This document shows, in pieces, positions 61,089 through 64,000 of a DNA stretch of 64,000 nucleotides. How positions within the stretch are numbered: the first letter of the stretch is position 1; each line of letters begins with the position of its first letter. The notes below the pieces were generated by a model that was given only the letters and a program-made list of their open reading frames with translations, was not told where the DNA came from and searched no databases. The DNA comes from Candidatus Bathyarchaeota archaeon (GTDB lineage: Archaea; Thermoproteota; Bathyarchaeia; Bathyarchaeales; Bathycorpusculaceae): assembly GCA_023488905.1 (NCBI GenBank), contig JAMDCQ010000017.1:1-64000 (forward strand). The letters are read 5' to 3'. The position numbers were made by a program, and so were the translations under genes.

Positions 61089-61604
61089 ATGTCACGTATA
61101 CCTTTACCCTACAACCCCAAAGTCATGGATCTCTTCCGAAACCCCAAAAACTTAGGCAAAATGGAAGACGCAACAGTCGTCGCAGTAGCAGGCAACCCTG
61201 CATGCGGAGACATGATCACCTTCTACCTAAAAATCAACGAGCAAACCCAAGTCATCGAAAAAGCCCAGTTTGAAAGCTATGGATGCGCCGCCAACATCGC
61301 CACCAGCAGCATAGTCACCGAAATGATCAAAGGCTTAACGCTTGAAAAAGCCTGGATCGACATCACATGGAAAAAAGTCACTGACGAAATCGGCGGCTTA
61401 CCCAGCGTCAAATTCCACTGCGGAGTCCTAGCTGTCGGCGCACTTAAACGCGCCATCCGCCTCTACTTTGACCAAAAAAGCATCGCCTATCCAAGTTGGC
61501 TCTCAAAGGAGCACACTTTCGAAGAGAAGCAGGCGCTTGAAGAAGAGGAACTGGCAAAGACACTCTCTAAGAGGATGAAACCTGAGGCAGAAAAGCAACA
61601 GTGA
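61089..61604 (+). CDS. iscU: IscU/NifU-type Fe-S scaffold
   Basis: GNPACGDMITFYLKI, FESYGCAANIATSS, KFHCGVLAVGALKRAI (three ligand Cys). Confidence 0.92.
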   Translation: MSRIPLPYNPKVMDLFRNPKNLGKMEDATVVAVAGNPACGDMITFYLKINEQTQVIEKAQFESYGCAANIATSSIVTEMIKGLTLEKAWIDITWKKVTDEIGGLPSVKFHCGVLAVGALKRAIRLYFDQKSIAYPSWLSKEHTFEEKQALEEEELAKTLSKRMKPEAEKQQ

Positions 61605-62824
61605 ACACCCAAGCAGCTAGGCAAGACTTCCCAATACTAAACCGCAAAATCAACGGCATCCCCCTAATCTACTTTGATAACGCCGCCACCACTCAGAAGC
61701 CACGCCAAGTCATTGACGCCATAGTTGACTACTACACCAACCACAACGGCAACGTCCACCGTGGCGTCCACACACTCTCAACGGAAGCCACAGACCTCTA
61801 TGAGAGTGCACGCGAAGACACCGCCAAATTCATCAACGCAAAATCCCCAAGCGAAGTGGTTTTTGTACGCGGCACAACTGAAGCCATCAACTTAGTCGCG
61901 TACTCTTTGGGATGCAGCAACCTTGGGCGGGGCGACGAAGTGCTGGTCTCGCTTATGGAGCATCACAGCAACATTGTGCCATGGGAAATCCTGTCTAAAT
62001 GCAAGGGCTTCACGTTGAAATACGCTAAAGTCCACGACGACGGCACATTGGACTACGAGGATTTCGAAAGTAAAATAACAGCTAAAACAAGAATCGCCTG
62101 CCTCAGCCACGTGTCCAACGTTACAGGCGTCATAAACGATGTCAAACGCATCGGTAAAGTTGCCCACGAGAATGGTGCTCTTATGCTTGTTGACGGCGCC
62201 CAATCCGTCCCCCATATGCGTGTTGACGTGCAAGATTTGGACATGGATTTCTTGGCGTTCTCGGGACATAAGATGCTGGGTCCAACAGGTATCGGCGTCT
62301 TATACGGCAAAAAAGCTATTCTCCAAAAATTGTCTCCGTTTCAGGGCGGCGGAGAAATGATAAAAGAAGTATCCTACGGCCAAGAACGCTGTAGTATAAC
62401 TTGGAATGAGTTGCCCTATAAATTCGAGGCAGGTACCCCCAACATCGCGGGTGCAGTCGGCTTAGGCGCCGCCGTGAAGTACCTCTCGGATTTGGGCATG
62501 GACAACGTGTTTGCCCACGAAAAAGAACTAACCAAATATGCAGTTGAACGCCTCAAAGAATGCAATAACATAACTCTCTATGGACCCCGCGACCTATCCA
62601 AGAAGTGTGGCATCATTCCTTTCGGTCTTAAAGGCTTTTCATCTCACGAGACGGCCGCGCTCTTTAACGAGTACGGAATAGCCATTCGCAGCGGCTATCA
62701 CTGTGCTCAGCCTTTGCATCAACTTTTCAAGTTGGAGTCTTCGGCTAGGGCAAGCTTCTACATCTACAACATCCCCTCTGAAGTGGATCGCTTTGTAGAA
62801 ATCCTAAAGGAGCTTGAGGGGTAA
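61601..62824 (+). CDS. sufS: Cysteine desulfurase, SufS-like
   Basis: YFDNAATTQKPRQVIDA, SLMEHHSNIVPWE, FSGHKMLGPTGIGVLYG, RSGYHCAQPLH. Confidence 0.95.
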   Translation: MNTQAARQDFPILNRKINGIPLIYFDNAATTQKPRQVIDAIVDYYTNHNGNVHRGVHTLSTEATDLYESAREDTAKFINAKSPSEVVFVRGTTEAINLVAYSLGCSNLGRGDEVLVSLMEHHSNIVPWEILSKCKGFTLKYAKVHDDGTLDYEDFESKITAKTRIACLSHVSNVTGVINDVKRIGKVAHENGALMLVDGAQSVPHMRVDVQDLDMDFLAFSGHKMLGPTGIGVLYGKKAILQKLSPFQGGGEMIKEVSYGQERCSITWNELPYKFEAGTPNIAGAVGLGAAVKYLSDLGMDNVFAHEKELTKYAVERLKECNNITLYGPRDLSKKCGIIPFGLKGFSSHETAALFNEYGIAIRSGYHCAQPLHQLFKLESSARASFYIYNIPSEVDRFVEILKELEG

Positions 62825-63093
62825 TGTCAACCGTCGCCGACTACGTGTCACGTATCGAGGGCACCTGTGGCGCAGAAAGCGATGTTATTGTTAACTTCAA
62901 GTACGAGAAGAAAGATGAAGCCATCGCGAACATAATGAAGAAAGCCGCCCTCAAAAACACCATTGCGGGGATTATTTTTGAGTTGACGTTTGAGGACCGC
63001 TCGTTTAGGCTTTATACAAGCGGCAAAGCCATATTCCGTGGTTTCAAAACCAAAACCGATCTCATGGACTTCCTAGCCAAGCTTCTACTTTAG
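62824..63093 (+). CDS. Small protein of unknown function with TBP-half-like motif
   Basis: FRLYTSGKAIFRGFKTKTDLMDFLAKLL; overlaps sufS stop. Confidence 0.6.
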   Translation: MSTVADYVSRIEGTCGAESDVIVNFKYEKKDEAIANIMKKAALKNTIAGIIFELTFEDRSFRLYTSGKAIFRGFKTKTDLMDFLAKLLL

Positions 63094-63992
63094 CTTCTTA
63101 AGCGCATTTTAACTTTAACCTTGGTTCTGCTTACCCAATTTAAAACTGGGAATAGCGGCTTCTTGACAAATTCAGGCAGGGCATCCTTGAGTTCCCTATG
63201 TAAACCCAAACGTATAGCTAACCTGCCCTTGCTTGTGAGGGGTATGTAGTATCGTTTGATTAGGAACTTGACGAAGCCGTTGTTGTCTTTGAAGCGATCA
63301 AGCGAAGGGTGGTTGCCGATGCGTCCATACATTAGCCACCGCTGCCCTCTACCGGCGCAGACTTCTACTGCCTTGGCAAGTAAAGCGTTGTTTACGGCTT
63401 TGTCCCAGTGCTTCTGCAACGAAAGAATGTTTGAAGTGATGGCGATGTTGTCGCCGTAAACTAGTTGAATAAACCCTATCAATTCGCCATCTAAGTAAGC
63501 GCCTACGAACGTGTTGTTTTTAGAGGCGTACATGTTGCCCTTGACTAGCTCTAAAGATTCGCCGTAATGTGAGAATGCTCTTTCTTGTCTGATGGGGGTT
63601 TCGTTGTAGATTTTCCAGATACCCTCAGCCAACGCGTCGGATGCTTCGACTACAGCGATTTTAACGCCTTCTTTTTCGGCTTTTCTTATCATGTTGCGGG
63701 TTTTCTTGCCAACCATCTGCAACCATTCAGGGTAGGTTTTTATTTCAAGCAACCCGACATTATCGTCTTCTCCCCTCCAGTTGACCAAAGGATTTTGGGT
63801 GGGGCAACACCATTTACGGTCAAGGAAAGTGTAAACATCCACACCGCGCTCCTTGAGTTTCTCAAGGAATTCGTTAGTTGACCAGGCGTTTTTCTCGTAT
63901 TCCTGTACATCGTGGGCTATCTTGAAAAAAGACTTCTTTTTTACGCTTAAGGTGTTAAGGTCGGTGTCAACTTTTAAAATTGATTTGAGCAA
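63090..63992 (-). CDS. GNAT/FemAB-like acyltransferase
   Basis: MVGKKTRNMIRKAEKEGVKIAVVEASDALAEGIWKIYNETPIRQ; GAYLDGELIGFIQLVYGDNIAI. Confidence 0.75.
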   Translation of the reverse strand: MLKSILKVDTDLNTLSVKKKSFFKIAHDVQEYEKNAWSTNEFLEKLKERGVDVYTFLDRKWCCPTQNPLVNWRGEDDNVGLLEIKTYPEWLQMVGKKTRNMIRKAEKEGVKIAVVEASDALAEGIWKIYNETPIRQERAFSHYGESLELVKGNMYASKNNTFVGAYLDGELIGFIQLVYGDNIAITSNILSLQKHWDKAVNNALLAKAVEVCAGRGQRWLMYGRIGNHPSLDRFKDNNGFVKFLIKRYYIPLTSKGRLAIRLGLHRELKDALPEFVKKPLFPVLNWVSRTKVKVKMRLRS

Positions 63993-64000
63993 ATCGTAAA

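Overview
This is a coding-dense archaeal window. Gene content points to an acetogenic TACK-type archaeon, most likely Bathyarchaeia: S26e, Alba, GINS, MCM, PCNA, PriL, Hel308, Nop10, L44e/S27e/aIF2-alpha and an archaeal CODH/ACS. The first ~17 kb is a carbon-fixation and metal region: cooC-cdhA-cdhB-cdhC-cdhD-cdhE, a regulator plus solitary MtrH-like methyltransferase, two flavodoxins, NikR/ZIP, and a second CooC-like ATPase. Then come MetW/MetX/MetY and CysK/CysE sulfur amino-acid genes, bacterial-type GAPDH with PGK, translation and replication genes, and an ISC/SUF-type Fe-S operon. I read no CRISPR array and no transposase or integrase. The best leads are: (1) a vapBC cassette bracketed by tRNA-Leu(GAG) and a ~90% identical 3' tRNA fragment, arranged like a tiny tRNA-integrated element; (2) a fossil VapB tail plus VapC start fused to a Mut7-C RNase ORF; (3) four genes whose expected starts are one substitution away from ATG (CTG, ACG, ATC, ATA), including a dodecin missing from the ORF track; (4) a shared palindrome TATAAC-N3-(G/T)TTATA upstream of metY, an HTH gene and cysK; (5) three families of dispersed non-coding repeats; (6) a divergent cysteine desulfurase and a TBP-half-like small protein in the Fe-S operon. 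All family calls come from reading motifs; no database search was run.
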